Source: a virus
DNA length: 64,000 nt
IMG/VR virus record: IMGVR_UViG_3300027752_001458
Span: 1-64,000 of that record
Direction: 5' to 3' (one strand)
Shown piece by piece: positions 15,625 through 30,600 of the stretch. Both the position numbers and the translations under genes were made by a program. Each line of letters begins with the position of its first letter. The stretch's first letter is position 1. Below the pieces are notes generated by a model. It was not told the DNA's origin, searched no databases, and saw only the letters and a list, made by a program, of their open reading frames with translations.

Positions 15625-18600
15625 CTACTCAAAATTGTGTAAAAAGTCAATTATACTCACATTCGATTTTAGAACAGTACCTTTGTCAGTAATACTACCT
15701 GCTTCCTTAACTGTCTTATTGCCTGAGTCCCAACCATTAACTTCATCTTCGTCAAATAGTGGCCAATTTAATACTGAATTATTATTTCCGCCAGGTCTAC
15801 CAGTTGGATTAAACGTGCCCGAACCATCCCACGAACTATCAAAGCCATATGTAATATTATCTGTATCACCGTCATACGTTACGTTTGCATAGTTTACATT
15901 AGCACTGGTTACTGTTAAGTTACCACTGCCGTCCCAATCATCATCAAACGGAATTGTGTCATCGAATATCTCAACTGGTTTAATCCAGTTAAAGTCTTCA
16001 GGGTCTCTAACTAATAGCCCGTTTGCATCACGTAATCTAATGTTCTCAGATTCTTCTCCGTTATACACTTCAGCGCCAACTGGTATAATAGTATTAGGTG
16101 TTGTGCCTTTAGTGCCTCTAATAATACCTGATATACTCTTCGTTGCTAAGTTCTTGTTCTCATATTCTATTCTTTCACCGTTAATCCAAATAACTGATCT
16201 ATCTTGCTTAGTAGCATTTGGAATCTTAGTAACATCAGCAAACATAATTTCAGTATCCCAAATTGCTAATGGGCTAGTTACTGTAGTTAGTGGTGTAATA
16301 TTACGTCTGTAATACTCTGTTTGACCAAACATATCCATGAACACCATGAAGCGTACATCAGTACTGTCTGTACTAATTTGCGTGTTACCTTGTGTCATAA
16401 CATCCATTACTAATGTTTCTAGTGGCTGTACAACTATAAGTTCTTCTGGTCTGTCAGGACCGTACTGCGACTTGAGGAACGTTACAGAATCAAATCCGTA
16501 TACTGTCTCATCGTCAACTCTGTAATTAACATTGCCTTGTGAATCTTCACTAAACACACCTACAAAGTTATTAACTTCAACTTCTCTGTCAAACAATCCA
16601 TCATCCCAAGTATTAGCATCGAATCCTCTAGTATCAGTATAGTGTGTTGTAGGATGCGTTCCAGGAACAACATCAGTAAATATGTTTCCGTCTAACTCTT
16701 GTCCTTGGAATGTTGCATGTACTTTACTCTTCACTAAGTTAAGTGCTGTAGTAAGGTTACCACTGCTAACCATTTCTGAGACTACACTAATGTTAGTTGT
16801 TATAGAAGTGTTAGAGCTTGCACCTACGCCGTATGCTAAATCAAATGCATTTGTTACTGCTGTACGCACACTTGGATTAAACTTCCATAAACGTTCTGGT
16901 GCTGTCCACTGTAGCGAAGTATTTGAAATAGATGTATTAGAAGCAGTTTCTATTGCAACAATGTTCTTAGCAATAGACACATTCATAGTTTCTAATGTAG
17001 GATCAAATCCGTCAATATATTTAACTTCAATTTTATCACCGTTGCCAGGTAAGCCCACAGCATTGTTAACACCTGCTTCATCTGTAAACGATATAAATGC
17101 ATTACCAACGTCAACTAGATAGTTTGTTACTGTTGTATTAGCACTGGTCGATGTCTTATCAATCTTCCTGCCGTTTACAAAAATCTCTAATCTATCCGAA
17201 TCCTGTACTTCAAAGTTTAAGTTGAATACTGATGTTGTTCCGTCTGCAACAATAGTTTGTACACTACCGCCAGTTGTATTTTCATACAATGCGCCTTTAA
17301 CTCTGTCAAACACAATAGTCTGATCCATACTTCTTATCTTAGAAGGAGTATTGCTAAAGCCAGTATAGTCTTTATCTGTAGACAGTGTCAACGCATCTGC
17401 TGGCACATTCTTGTCTAAGATCCTTACAGCCTTTAAGCCTTCATCGTAGAACGGAGGTCTATCAAAGTCTGACGTACTGCCTGACATTATTTCTACAGGT
17501 GCTTTCTTAATATCACTGTAGTTTCTAATCTTACTACTGTAAGGCTTAACTTCGTTAAAGTATTCAACCGCTTTATCAAAGTTATCAATCTTGAATCCTT
17601 TGAATGGTACAAGGTCAGTTTCTTCTTTTACAATTTTCAAGTAAGTTGTTTTAAATGCATAATCTAATTCGCCTTGTTCTGCGTATGCGTATTTCAACAT
17701 TTCAAAGAAGAACTTGTTCCAATGTGCGGAGTATGTATTAACAAATACGTTACTGTAAAGTGCATTTAATATTAACCTTACTTCTTTACCTATTGCCAGA
17801 CTTTGTCCTGAACTGTGTACAGTGTTAGTCCAACGTACAGTTTCATTTTCCATTGCAATTAATGTAAATTTATCAGTCTTCTTACTGTACTCGTATAATG
17901 TATATCTAGCACTGTCGTCTTTTTGTACTTGGATAATACTCTTGTCTAATACATTTTTCAGTAGTCCAAACTGTTTTGTATCTGCAACTTTCCTCAATGG
18001 CTTATATGTGTTGTCGTAATACACTGTAGAATTATTTGTTTTATCTATTCTTATCTGCTCGTACCAGTTAACTCTTTCTAAGAGTGCGTAATCAGTTGGT
18101 AAATTATCTCTCCAATCTAAGAACGTTGTTTCCATTTGCAGTTGTCTAAATATATCATTAAGAATAACAAACATTTGCTTTCTTGCTTTCTTAATATCTT
18201 TAAACATTGTTTGTCTAGGTCTAAACTTAGAGCCGTATCTTTCGGATACACTTAGTCCTGAGCCCGGTACTGCTTGATCCAATCCGTTATATCCTGCTAA
18301 ACTATCAATAAGTTTCATGCTTAGGTTATTTGGTATAGTACCGTCTCTGTCGCCTTCGCCTGCTAATGTCCAACTAGTATGCTTCTGAGCATTTTCGTTT
18401 TCCTTGCGTTTGAAGTTTACACTTAAAATGCTGTCGTCTGTTCTAATTAACGAGCCCATTGTGTTAACAACCATTGCGTCAGGTGAAATAATACCGGAGT
18501 ATGCAACTCTTTCTGAATCTATGTCTTGTAATAATCTTGTTAATTCTAGTGTGCTTCTCTCTTTCTGGAAGTTAACTCTAGCCATATCTGAAACTATTGA

Positions 18601-21600
18601 CAAGTCGCTCTGCCAGAAGTAGTAATACGTTTTCGGTTTACCGTTTTTATCTGCATGTGTCTCAGTAATAAAGTTATCTGTATTACTAGGAGCAGTGAGG
18701 CTTTCAACCCATTCGTTAATTACAACTCTACTACCTGGGAACATCTCTCCCCAATTTTGTGAACGCTCGTAGTTATTGTAGCCAGTCGAACTGTAAGTGC
18801 CTGGTCCTTGCTCATACCATGTATAACGTAATGTGGACGTATCCCACCATCTAAGACCTACATCTTTTCTTCCGTATTTTACTTTACGTGGATCGTAAAC
18901 AACAGGATCTCTTTCAGTTCGGAAGTCAATTTCCTTGCCAATGAATCCAGGTAGTATACCTTTGAACGGATCGTATAAGTCTATATCAAATTCTTTCTCT
19001 GCACTATCTTCATCGTATGTAAATACATCTCTAATGAACTTAGTGTCTACTAATTTTTCTTGTTGTCTAATAACTGTACCGCTTTCTAAATAAGCCCACT
19101 TGTTTGTATTTTGATAGTTATCAACCCACACATTGCTCAAGCTCGTTACATTGACCTTAACAGTTCCATTTGCATTTAAATCGTTACTAATACGCTGACT
19201 TTGTAATGCATAAGGGTTAACATGTATAGCTGAAACATCACTTGCTGTAATGCTAATAGGTGATGCGCCATCTAATCTTCTTAGTTCATATTTGTACAGT
19301 TGTCCGGATTGTACTAGGTCACCAATTGCTGTACCAATAGCAAACGGGCTTCTGCTTTGGAATCTAATTGCTTTACCACTGTCAGGTCCGCCAGTTTTGG
19401 TTCCGTCACTTGCTCCTGCGCCTACTCCAAAGCCTCCACCAGTGCCGTCACCTGCTCCACCGCCGCCTGCAGTGCCGCCTGTGCCAGGTTGAGTACCGTC
19501 TTCGTTGAAACCGTCACCGACACTTGCTCCGCCACTGACTACATCAATAGCTGGTGGTATCTCAGGAATATACGCACCCGAGTCAATATTCATACTCTCT
19601 AGTAGTCCTGGGAAACTGCCTTCTAATTCAATGCCGTCACCAGCTTCTGTACCTAGACGTAGCCCAGGTATAACACCACTGTCATCTACACTAGCTGTAA
19701 AGTATGGCATGCCATTTGGATCTTTTTGACTGTTAGCGTTAATAGAGTCTACCATGTTCTGTAAGAAACTGCCTGGATCCTGTGCGCCTTCTTGTAAGCC
19801 CATGTCCTGGATTGCTGTGCCTTTTTGTCTACAGTCGCCGATCAGTCTTCCTGTTAGGAATACACGACCACCTGTTCCTGATCCTCTTGATGTATTACTA
19901 ATTGAAGAGAACGTTTGGTCACCTGGTTTAGTACCTGTTGCGTTTTTAGTAACGTGGTATTCTAATGGAACACCTGAGTTAAGATCACCAGGGAATGTTT
20001 GGTACAAGCCTCTGTGTAGTACTGCTAAGTCTATAATAGCACCGTCATCGTCTACATCTGTTACTCTAAATACTGCAACTTCTTCTTTACTACTTGGCTT
20101 TTCATTTGCCCAAACTACTTGTCCAACTGCGTCTGCACCTGAACCTATAATGTTAATTGTTGGTGGATTGTTAAATACATATCCTGTACCTATTAGCTGT
20201 GAACCGTCATTGGCTGTTACAGCCTGAAGTCCCATAAACTGTCTAAGTCCGTCAGTAAATGCTACACCTACTAATGCGCCAGTATTGGCATCAACTGTGA
20301 TATGGTCTGCGTCAAACTCGAATCCGTATCCACTAGTGCCTGCTCCGCCCACTGTAATTCTTATACTACCGTCTGCTTGATAAAGTCCAGTAGCCTTATC
20401 TAGTTTGCCGTATCCACGTCCGCCTCTAGTAAACTGTATGCCTGCTATTGACATGCCGTCACCTGCAAAACCTGTGTTACTTTGTTGTGATACCGCTACA
20501 CCACCTACTGCTCTTAATATGTCGCCTCTTCTATAACCAGTGCCGTTATGACCTTGTGTTATAGTTGAAGGTTGATTTCTGTCTTTACGTTGCTGTGCAC
20601 CAATTGTATTACTAATATAATCAGTACCAGTTGCGGTAGTTGAAACACTACCTACTTCTGAATCTGCTGTGTTGGCGTCTGAGTCAGTGTCTGCTAGTAC
20701 TTTAGTGTTCACCGTATTTGTATTTGTTCTAGTGCCTGCTAATGTGGTTGTTTCACTGAATGCAACATTCAGTTTGTTGTTAACAGTATAGTCGAGTACT
20801 TCTTTTAATATGCCGCCTTTACAACCGTTTCTCAGAATTGGTACATCTGGAGTGTTGTCTCTCATTAATATTTGTAGACATTTAACACCGTCTTCTGTTA
20901 TAATAGTAGCATCAATCTGGTCACCCATTACTTGTTGTACTCTAGCCTTCATAGCCTCTACACCAGTAATGCCGGACGTTGATATCTGCTTGTCGTTAAT
21001 CCAAAACGTATCACCGTCTCTTAAATTGTATTGTGAGTGGTCAGTTGCAACTGCGCCTGAGCCTGCTGTACTTGCTCCATCCTTTCCAGGTATCCATGTG
21101 TTACTAGAACATAACTTAATCTTTGGCTTCATGCAATATTTGTTTAATTCGACATCCATTGATGCTTGGCTTCCGCCTGCAATAAGTGGCTGGTACAAAC
21201 CTGTAATAGTTTTCTTTAACAATTTAATTGTCATAAACCTTGCTTTAGGCTTCTCAGGATTTGACTGAGGGTTAAACGTATCATTAGTCGGGATCGGACT
21301 GTTAGTTTTACCACTGAATGTTCCGTCTTGTGCCACAAACGATGGTCTGCCATCTAGTGGACGTAATGGTCTTTCAGCGGAGTTAGTAAAGTTTACTGGG
21401 CCTGCTTTAATACTGCCTTTGTAAAATGACTCCTGGTTATCAAAACGCTTAACACTGTTAGACTGCCCTGTTTGTCTTATGTTGGGCTTAGTGCCTAGTC
21501 CTGCACTGTTGCCGACATGATTAATATTTATTCCACCAAAGTTGTTTCCACCGACGCCAGTAAATTGATACTGTTGAGCTGGACTGGTAGCAACAAGATT

Positions 21601-24600
21601 TCCGTTGTTGTTTTGCTTTGTTGTAGGACTGCCTTGCCCGCCGTTAGGACCGGGCCATACATGTGTAGCACCAGCAAAGGTACCACCAATAGCACTATTA
21701 CTTGCGCCACCGCCTATGTTAACATTTATTGGTACACCGGGATTGCCTGATCCACCACTACCACTATGTACAGTAGTTGGTTGGCTGTTAGCATTCTTGC
21801 TACTAGCAATAGTCGAACCTGTTGAAGCAAAGCCTACACCGCCTGCATTAGATTTTTCCCAGTACCAAGTTTGTTGTCCTTGGTTAATAGGTAATTGGTT
21901 GAAGCCCCAATAGAACACAGCTGAGTTACTGCCGTTTACGCCTCTAGAGGTCTTAATTGTTATCCATCTTCCTAAGCCAGGCTTGTAGTTGAACGAACAC
22001 TTTCCTACATTCTTTCTGCCGCCGCCTAGTATGCCGCCCATGTCTCCTGTTCTTTGAATTGAATTAATTGCTCCGTCATTTGCCCCGGGTGCATTGGTAA
22101 TTAATTTCTTAAATTGAGCCTTTTCTGCTGTTGTCTGCACAGTACACGTTGAATTAGAATTTGTTGTAGCAACTACTTTATTCATCATGTACTTCGATGT
22201 ACCTTGATAAACATCCATTCTATCTTCAGCACTGTACATGTTAAAGAACACATTCAGTTGCTCGTCAATGGATTGGTCAGCCGCTAATTGGAAACTAACA
22301 ACTTCAGGTGAAGGTCCACTGGAGTGATACAAGTAGTAGTTCACTCTCTCAAATGGCGGTATAGGAGCTATCGAGGTATCATCAATTATAACTCCTACTG
22401 GTGATACAGCTGAACTGCCTACTAGTCCAACAGTTGCACCATTTGAATCTGTAGCGCCTGCTGTTAGTGTAGCTGTCTCAGTACCTTCAGTAAGTACATC
22501 ATTTCTTGTAACTACCTGGGCTGTTGCTTGCCACTTAGTTGTTGAACCTATTTGTGCCATAGCAAAAACAAGTGTCATAGAGTTAGTTAAGTCGCCGCCT
22601 GTTGCAAAGTCAGTGCGTGATACACCTGACATTGTAGCAGTAACAGTAGCGCCTGCAGATAAGTGCTTACCTAATAATGTGAATGTAATCTCTTCGCCGT
22701 TCTCTCCCACTCTGTGTTTGTTAGCAGTCATGCCAGTGTATGTAGGTACTGGATCTAAACTAGTATCATTAACAGTAACGATGTCGCTCGGTTGCCCTGT
22801 TAATGCGCCTTTGCTTGTCGATGCTCTCAGTCTAAACTTCAACAGCTCAGAGCCTTCAGTTGTTCCGTCTGCTGTAAATGTTACAGTCTTTGTTGCTGTA
22901 CCATTTGCATTAAATGTCATTGTGAATGGAGTTGTTAAGCCTCCATTAATGTCAGCGGCTAAGTCTACACTACCAGTTGCATCAACTACTATAGTTTCGC
23001 CTGCTGTGATGTTATTTGCTTGTACAACAAATGTGCCTGTTCCGCCTTCATTAACACTGTCTTGTTTCCACTCTGCTGTAAAGCCGCTAGCATATGGCTT
23101 GTAACAAGAAGCAATATTGTCTACGTATTCAGTAATCTTTGGTGCGTCACATTTACCTTTAGTTTCGTCGCCGGCATGTATACACTTTGAATCTACTCTT
23201 TGTGTACCTGCTCCGTTAAAACCGTTAGCATCTACTGTGCATGATCTACCAGTTTCTACATATTCATGTGTGTGCTTAATTGCATCAACACAGTTATGGC
23301 TAGCATGTTGTATACCGATGTTTGCAGGATCATCTCCTGTGAAGTCATTAGTAAATGCAATCTTAGACTTTAGTGTTGGATCGACTTTATCAATAGAATG
23401 TGTTTGCCCACCATATACTTTTCCGTAATCTGCATAGTCTTCGCCCATGCCGCCCATTGTACCTTTTTCAAGCCTTGTTGCCGATGTTGCCCATACACTA
23501 CCATCCGATGCTGTAATAGTACCGTCTGTTTGCATAGTAAACTTAATATCGTCTCTAGTCCAACTTGTGCCGCTTGGAACTGATTCCCACTGACCTGAAG
23601 CATAATCAAACTCTTGCTTCGATGTGCCCCACTGGCTTCCGCCTGCTCCGTATTCAGTCTCTGCACCGTTAAACGCTCCGCCACCAATTGAGTAGCCGCC
23701 GCCGGATGTAGTGCCTTGTTGATCTAAGTATCTCTGTGCAAGTGGCTTAGTAAGCTCTTGCTGTCCAGGTAAAATACTCTTTGACTGATCAAATAATGCC
23801 TGCTGTAGTGCCTGAGATGCTACTTCTTTTGGAGTTAGTGTAGGAAGATTGTCAACCTTTGGATCACCGTTCTTACCTGTTCCTGTTTTTAGAGTAGGAT
23901 CGTATGTATTTTGTGAGCCATCGGAGCTATTAGACTTAGCCTTAGTAGTAGTCTTCTTGGCTGGTCCGCTAGTAACTTTTACTGCCGCCGAGCCTTTTGG
24001 AGCCGCTGAATTCTTAACTGTTGTTCCTGCTGTTAACGGTATCGCATTCTTTCCTGGCTTCTTAACAGCGCCTTTACCTTTGTTCGCCATATAGTCTTTG
24101 ACTTTCTGTGAAACGTCTGCCCAATTGATGTTAATAAACATCGAACCTTTCTTGACTACCATGCCAGCTTTACTGTACATAATATCTTTAATGTCAGCGG
24201 CATATTGTTCTACACTGTGCCACGGGTAAGTACTTGTTACAACGTTAGCACCGTTAAAGGAAATATTACCTTTATGGTCTGCAATAAAGAACGGAGTAAA
24301 TCCTTCCTTACCTGTAATGCCTGGAGCATCTGTTCCGTACACTTTATAATCAAATTCTGATCTGTATGTAACTCCGCCAGTTTCATATGGATGGGAGAAT
24401 GCAGGGTAATCAATAACGATTGTGTTTGCAGTCGGTATATCAACAACTGTAAATGTGTTGTTATAATAGTCTGGATCGTATGCATGTACTGTTATGCCGT
24501 TACCAACAAGTGTGTCTGAACCGTCTATTGCAAATGTGTGATTCTCACCTGTAGTAATTACAGTATTAGCACCCATAAACGTTGCTTCTTCGTATGTTGT

Positions 24601-27600
24601 TCTATAAGTCTCTACAGTATCGCCCGCAGTTAATGTTACGTTGTCTGACAACGTAATAATAGTATCGCCAACTATAGTAGCAATTGTTGTGCCAGCTGGA
24701 ACACCTGTGCCAGTTACTCGCATACCTTCAATTAGTCTATTAGTGTTTCCTAAAATAGTAACACTTGTACCAGCAGTAACATCACTTGCTACTGTTAGTG
24801 TTAGTCTAGGTGCGTCGAATAATGTTTTGTTTATCACAAACGAGTTGCTAGTTGTATCAATTCGTCTTACAGACTCTACAATATCCTCACTGGATAGTTG
24901 GTTAATTTTTACATATTCTAAATTAACAAGTGTTGATAGATCTGTATCTGTTGTAATTTTTGTTGCGTCATTAATAGTAAACGATAAGTTCGCTTCGTTC
25001 AACGCTCCGCCTGTGTAACTGGCAGGGTTAATGTCAAATACTACTAGCTCGACTTCTTGTGCCGGAGTAGTAGCTTCTACTTCACGTATTGCTTTTGCAA
25101 AATCAACTATGTCGTCAGCCGCCAAAGTAACAGCATTCTGTAATGTTACGTTTGCAACTTGACCATCGCCTGTATGCAAGAAGTACAGTGTAGCATCTCC
25201 GCTAAATGATCTACCGTCTGCAAGGTTTATATCAAAGTTATTAAGTGATGCGTCAAGTGCGTCTCCACTTGCGTATGTTCCCGCTGGTAGTGGATTAGGT
25301 ACTGTAAGCGATGTAATGCCCTGTGACAGCGTTATGTCGTTGCCTGATATAGTTGCTACAGTTACTGAGTTAGCAGTGTCATTAATGTCATGCCCTAATA
25401 CAAGCGGTACTATAACATAGTCGCCTACGTTAACACCAGTTGTACTGGATAATGTAATTACGTTAGTGCCACTGTCTGCACCTCTAATTGCTTTAGCTGG
25501 CTCACTGCCATAGTTAGGTAAATCGTATGCAACACTTATAATTTGTGTTGGCTCAGTAACAGTTGAATGGAACAAGTACATGCCCTTTTCAAGTGTTTCA
25601 GCTGTGTTAATGTTTACAACTGTGCCACTAGTAACAGCATTTTCAACAGTACCTTGTACAGGTGTTGATATGTTGCCTAGTGTAGATAAACGTTCTGTGA
25701 AGTTTTTGTTTAATACTTTTTCAGTTCTGATGTTCTTTGGAGAAAAACTAGCGCCTGCTAATTCAGTGCCTGACTCGTCTTTAAACTTAACTGTTAAGCC
25801 GTCAAATAATGACTCACCAACAAAGTCGAAACTGTCGCCTTTTAATGAGAGTGCATTAGGAACTGCTGTAACTTTGAGGGTTGTTTCTGCTAATGAAACT
25901 GTTGCAGTATCTGTTATAACATTTAATGCTGTGTGAGTACCGTATAGTGCAGAGCCTAGTGTGAACGTTGTATCAGTCTTGTCTTTAACAACAAATACGT
26001 CTCCTACTGTTGCACCTATGTTATCAACATTGAACACAACATTACTGCCTACACTAAATGGATGCCCTGGAGCAACAATTTGTACGGTATAATCAACAGA
26101 TGTGTTACCTGTCTTAGCATTACCGAAGTTTATAAAAGTAAGATTTGCTTTAGTTACAGTTTCAGTCATGCCGCCTAGCACTGTTGTATTTGCATACAGT
26201 TGTACTTCGCCTGCAGGTGTTATGTTTGCAACTTGGAAAATATTACCGTTTAAGTTAGAGCTACTGTTATCATGAAACTTCAACCAGTGCCCTTGTGCAA
26301 CGCCGTCTAACTGTCCGTTATTAATAGTGAACGTTAACTGCTTGTTGTGTACTTTCATGTTAGGTATAGCATCTACACTTCTAAAAATTGTTATGTCAGT
26401 TGTAGGTGTAACTTCTTCTGCTCTAGCATACTGGTAAGCATTTTGTAATGTTACTGCTTCGGCATTAATAATGTTACCACTTAGTTGCGGTGTAATTGTA
26501 CTGATAGTGTTAACACTAGGTACAGTATAATTAATGTTACCCATCTCAACTGAACGCTCTGCAACTTTCTCTTCACTTACAAATCTAGTAATAGGATGAT
26601 CAACTTCTAGTTGGTCCGTTACATAAATTGGGTTACCATCATATGAAACTAAGTTTGCATAGTTAGGTGAAATTATGTTATTGCCTTTAAGTGCTAGTAC
26701 TTGATCAAACCATTTAGTGTGGTCATAATCTGCACTTACGTTAGAATTATCGTTGTTGTCTAAAATTATATCAGATAACTTTACGTCTGCCCAAAGGAAC
26801 GATGTTCCAACACCTTCGTCAAATTCTACATACGAAACATTACTGCCTGTGCTAGTAAGTTTGTATACTTCAAATTCTTCATGCTCGCCTTTTGCAAAGT
26901 GGATAGTGTCATTCTCTTTTGGCAATTTAGATGCATTAGCAAGTTGATTAACATCAAACAAGTTCTCAAAGTCGTAAATATCAAATGCTTGGTACTGTAC
27001 GTTATACTTGGAAACATAACCTGAGTTTGGTAACGGAGCATACTTGCTGTCAACTAAGCCCACGTAACTAACACTTGAAGTCAGAGGCCATAAGCCTTTC
27101 TCTGCCATGTCTGACGGTCTAACTGGAAGTCTTATAGGATCATCAACGTCAATTAATATTGTTGCATCATCCTTGCTGTCTGGGTATATCTCGAATGTTC
27201 TCATCTGTGTTAGCTTCGCCGCTAAGGCATCGTTTGCAAACACTTTGATGTTCATTGAACTACCTGGTAAGTCACCGTAGTATGTATCTTCTAAATCAAT
27301 TGTGCCACGCTCAACAATTTCTATTACTGAGTTGGGCTGTATAGGTGCACCAGGGATAGCGCCACAGTCTAAGAAGTTAAGTGTGGATGTTCCTGCGCCT
27401 ATATCACTAGTAATTGTATATAATGCTTCTTCGCTTGTCTCTGGTAGTTTAGCGCCATTAATGAATACATCAACATGCGGGTAACTACCGTTAATAATTT
27501 GTAAGTTGTCAGCGGCAAGTGGTGTTGTTGTAGTTATACCGTCGCCTACTTCTACTGGAGTAAAAGTAAAGCTCTGTGATACATTGCCTGATAACAACGA

Positions 27601-30600
27601 GTTAGTTGTAATGTTTGTTCTACTACCTTCGTCAAATTCCCAATCATGTGAGCCGCCGGCTCCAACAATATTACCTGTTGTAGTTCCACCGTTAACTGAA
27701 ACAATTATGTCACTAAATGTTGTGCTGTTTGCAGTTTGGAAACTATAACGTTGTCTTGGTTGGTAACGTTTTGCAGGTAAGTTTAATGTGCTTTCTAACG
27801 TGGTGCCTGCGCCTTGCTCTGCTAGTGTAAAGTCGTTACCTTTAATTGTTAAGTAGAACTCTTCAATGCCTGCGCCTGCTGTTCTAGTAAACGTTGCTGA
27901 AATATTTGCACTAATGTCGTTTGTTGAGTTAATTGCGTTAGCAACATCTTGTACAGAAGTCACACTACTCAAGTCAATAATAGTGTTTACGTTAGAACTA
28001 AAGTTGTCTGTAATTAATATATTGCCAGCACTTGTTAAATCTGCAACTGTTATGTTAGCAGTAGAAACAGCATATGGTTTTAAGAATGTAGTAGTAATAT
28101 TTGCTGTAAGTAATTGTGCCGCAACAACTGTTACTGAAGGATTAATGGTATAACCATATCCTGGCTCGTTAACTGTTACGTCAGATATTCTACCATCTGT
28201 TCCAATGTTAACAGTAGCCTTTGCTGTTGTGCCGCCGCCATATTCAAAACTGCCTGGAATGTCTGCTGGTGGTGGTTCAATTTCTAAGAATGGTCTTTGA
28301 TAGAACTTAGTTGTTCTGTCAAGTACCTCTACGGCTTTAACTTTACTTACAATATCTTCTGGGTAAGCAATTTGTATAAGTTGTCTTTCGTTAGTGATTT
28401 CACTCTCACTAACTTTAATATCAATTGTTTGGTAGTTGCCAGTATCACCGAAGTCACCTGCTTTAAGAGCCCATTCGTCATAAACTGCAACACTACCAGG
28501 AACAAGTACCTTGTCACTGTTAAGCAATACTTCGATACTGTTTTTAGTACCCTTACTACGAATCATGCCTGCATAAAAATCATACTGGTCATCTTGTGTA
28601 AGTTCAAATTCTCTAAGGTACTTTCTTTCTTCGTACCCGTATTGTCTTCTACTTGCTTCGTATAGTTGCTTCTCTACAGGCACATGTCCAATTTCATTGT
28701 ATCTACCCATGTCACTAGCAAGTGTATCGAAGTTAGGCTTTAAGCCATCTGGTGTGATAATATAACCTTCTGCTGTCAGTGTTCCGTTCCAGCCTGCAGT
28801 TCTTTTACCTTTAATTTTTATTCTACGTTGTCTCTGATTTAAGACATCGTTGTATATAGTGTCACCGAATATTGTTTTATTCGATAATACCATTGCATGT
28901 TCAATTTCATTTGTGTACAATATTACGCCGTAGATTTGTTTACCTGTCGGTGGTATAATTGTAATTAAATTTGTGTCTCTAGTAATCTCGCACTCGGAAG
29001 TCTTTATTGATTTACCTTCCTGGTCTAGTATACTGTACTGACTCTGGTCTACATCAATAATTTTACTTACTCTGCCGATAGGCGCTAGAAACTTCACATT
29101 GCTTGCTAATGGACTGAGACTTAGCGTATTGCCTGGTGCCCATTTACCTATGCTCCAGAACAAGAACTGTTTTCCGCTGTACAACCAATTGTTAATGTCG
29201 TTGATCTCGCCGTTGAATTCGCCGAAGTCGTAACCCATTGCTTCTTGCTTTCTGCCTAGGCTAATTAAGAAGTCAAACAATTCGTTTACTGTAGCAAACA
29301 CTGTGCCATATTCAACTTTCTTAATTATGCCAGTGCCTTGTAAGTATAATGTTGCTTCAGCGGCATTGGTCATTGGCAATGACGGAAGTCTCTGCCATAA
29401 TGCCGTGTCCGTTACATTACTGCCTGCAGGAGAAAAATCTTTTGCTTGGTAGAAGTTGTACCCTGATTTAATTATTGTGCCTGTTATGTAGTTAACACTG
29501 TTGCTGTAAGTACCGAAGTCTACTGCTTCGCCACCAACACTTACTTCTGTTGCTGGACCACTAGTGTTACTTTCTTCAACTTCAAAGAAACGTTTTACTG
29601 CATTGTAGCCTTCTACTTTATACTTGCCAGCAGTTGTGTAAGTAATTAATACACCTGAGAAATCATTTGTTGTGCTGTAAGGACCAACGTGTACGCCAAT
29701 ATCGATATCTTCTTGTGGCAATATCAAACTTGAACTGTTACCTGTTGAGCTATAACTATCACTGAACACAGTCATAGTATCTTTATCTACATATCCAGCA
29801 AACTTATGTCCAAGTTTACTAGTAATTGATCTATAAGGTTTAACAAATTCTTTTGTTGTGTTAAGACCTTGGAATTTTAAAAATGCGTTAATGTACTGCG
29901 TGAAACCTACAGTATATGTTGTAGTTTCTGATGCAGTAACTTCGCCGTGTATTTCTGCGAGCTTTGCTTTAATTCGTCTATTAGTTGTTCTGTCTAATAA
30001 CTGCTTTGGATTTGCAGAACGTCTAACTGGCTTTCTTGGATCAGAGAACACAGTAGCAAACTTACCTGGCTGTGCTAACAATAGTGCCTGCATAACTGCA
30101 AACGGATAGCCTTCAGATATTTTCCATGCATTCTCAACTGGAGCACCATCGCCAAACTTCCAGTCTTTTCCTGTCAGTGTGCTATCAGCGGCGTACACAG
30201 TACTTAATGTACTTGTTAGTGAGAACGTTGCACCAGTGCTGTCTACTGCTGTTGTGCCAGTGTTGTTTGTACTAACATGCGTAGGTGTTTCTGCAAAACT
30301 TGGTCCAGTAGTATATGGGTACGCAGGTTTGTTACTAGCATCTACAGTTGCTACATAATAGTATGTACCAGCTGGAAATTCGGGTGTTGGTCCACTGCGT
30401 CCGTTATAAGCATCTAGGTCGCCGGAGTTAGCAATGTATTCGTAATCCTCAACAAACTCGCCTGTTGGCGTGCCACCAATTGTTGCTCTTGTTACAGTTT
30501 TTAAACCGTAACTACTGTCAATTCGTTTAATACTGCTCGATGCATTAGCTCTGTCTGAATAACCATATGGCCCGTAAATTGGGAAACCATCAAATGCCCA

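Noticed and set aside
19754-23104. Several 100-160-codon frames antisense to the giant gene
   Set aside because: They lack ribosome-binding sites and domain signals, and the opposite strand is one continuous 6,361-codon gene.
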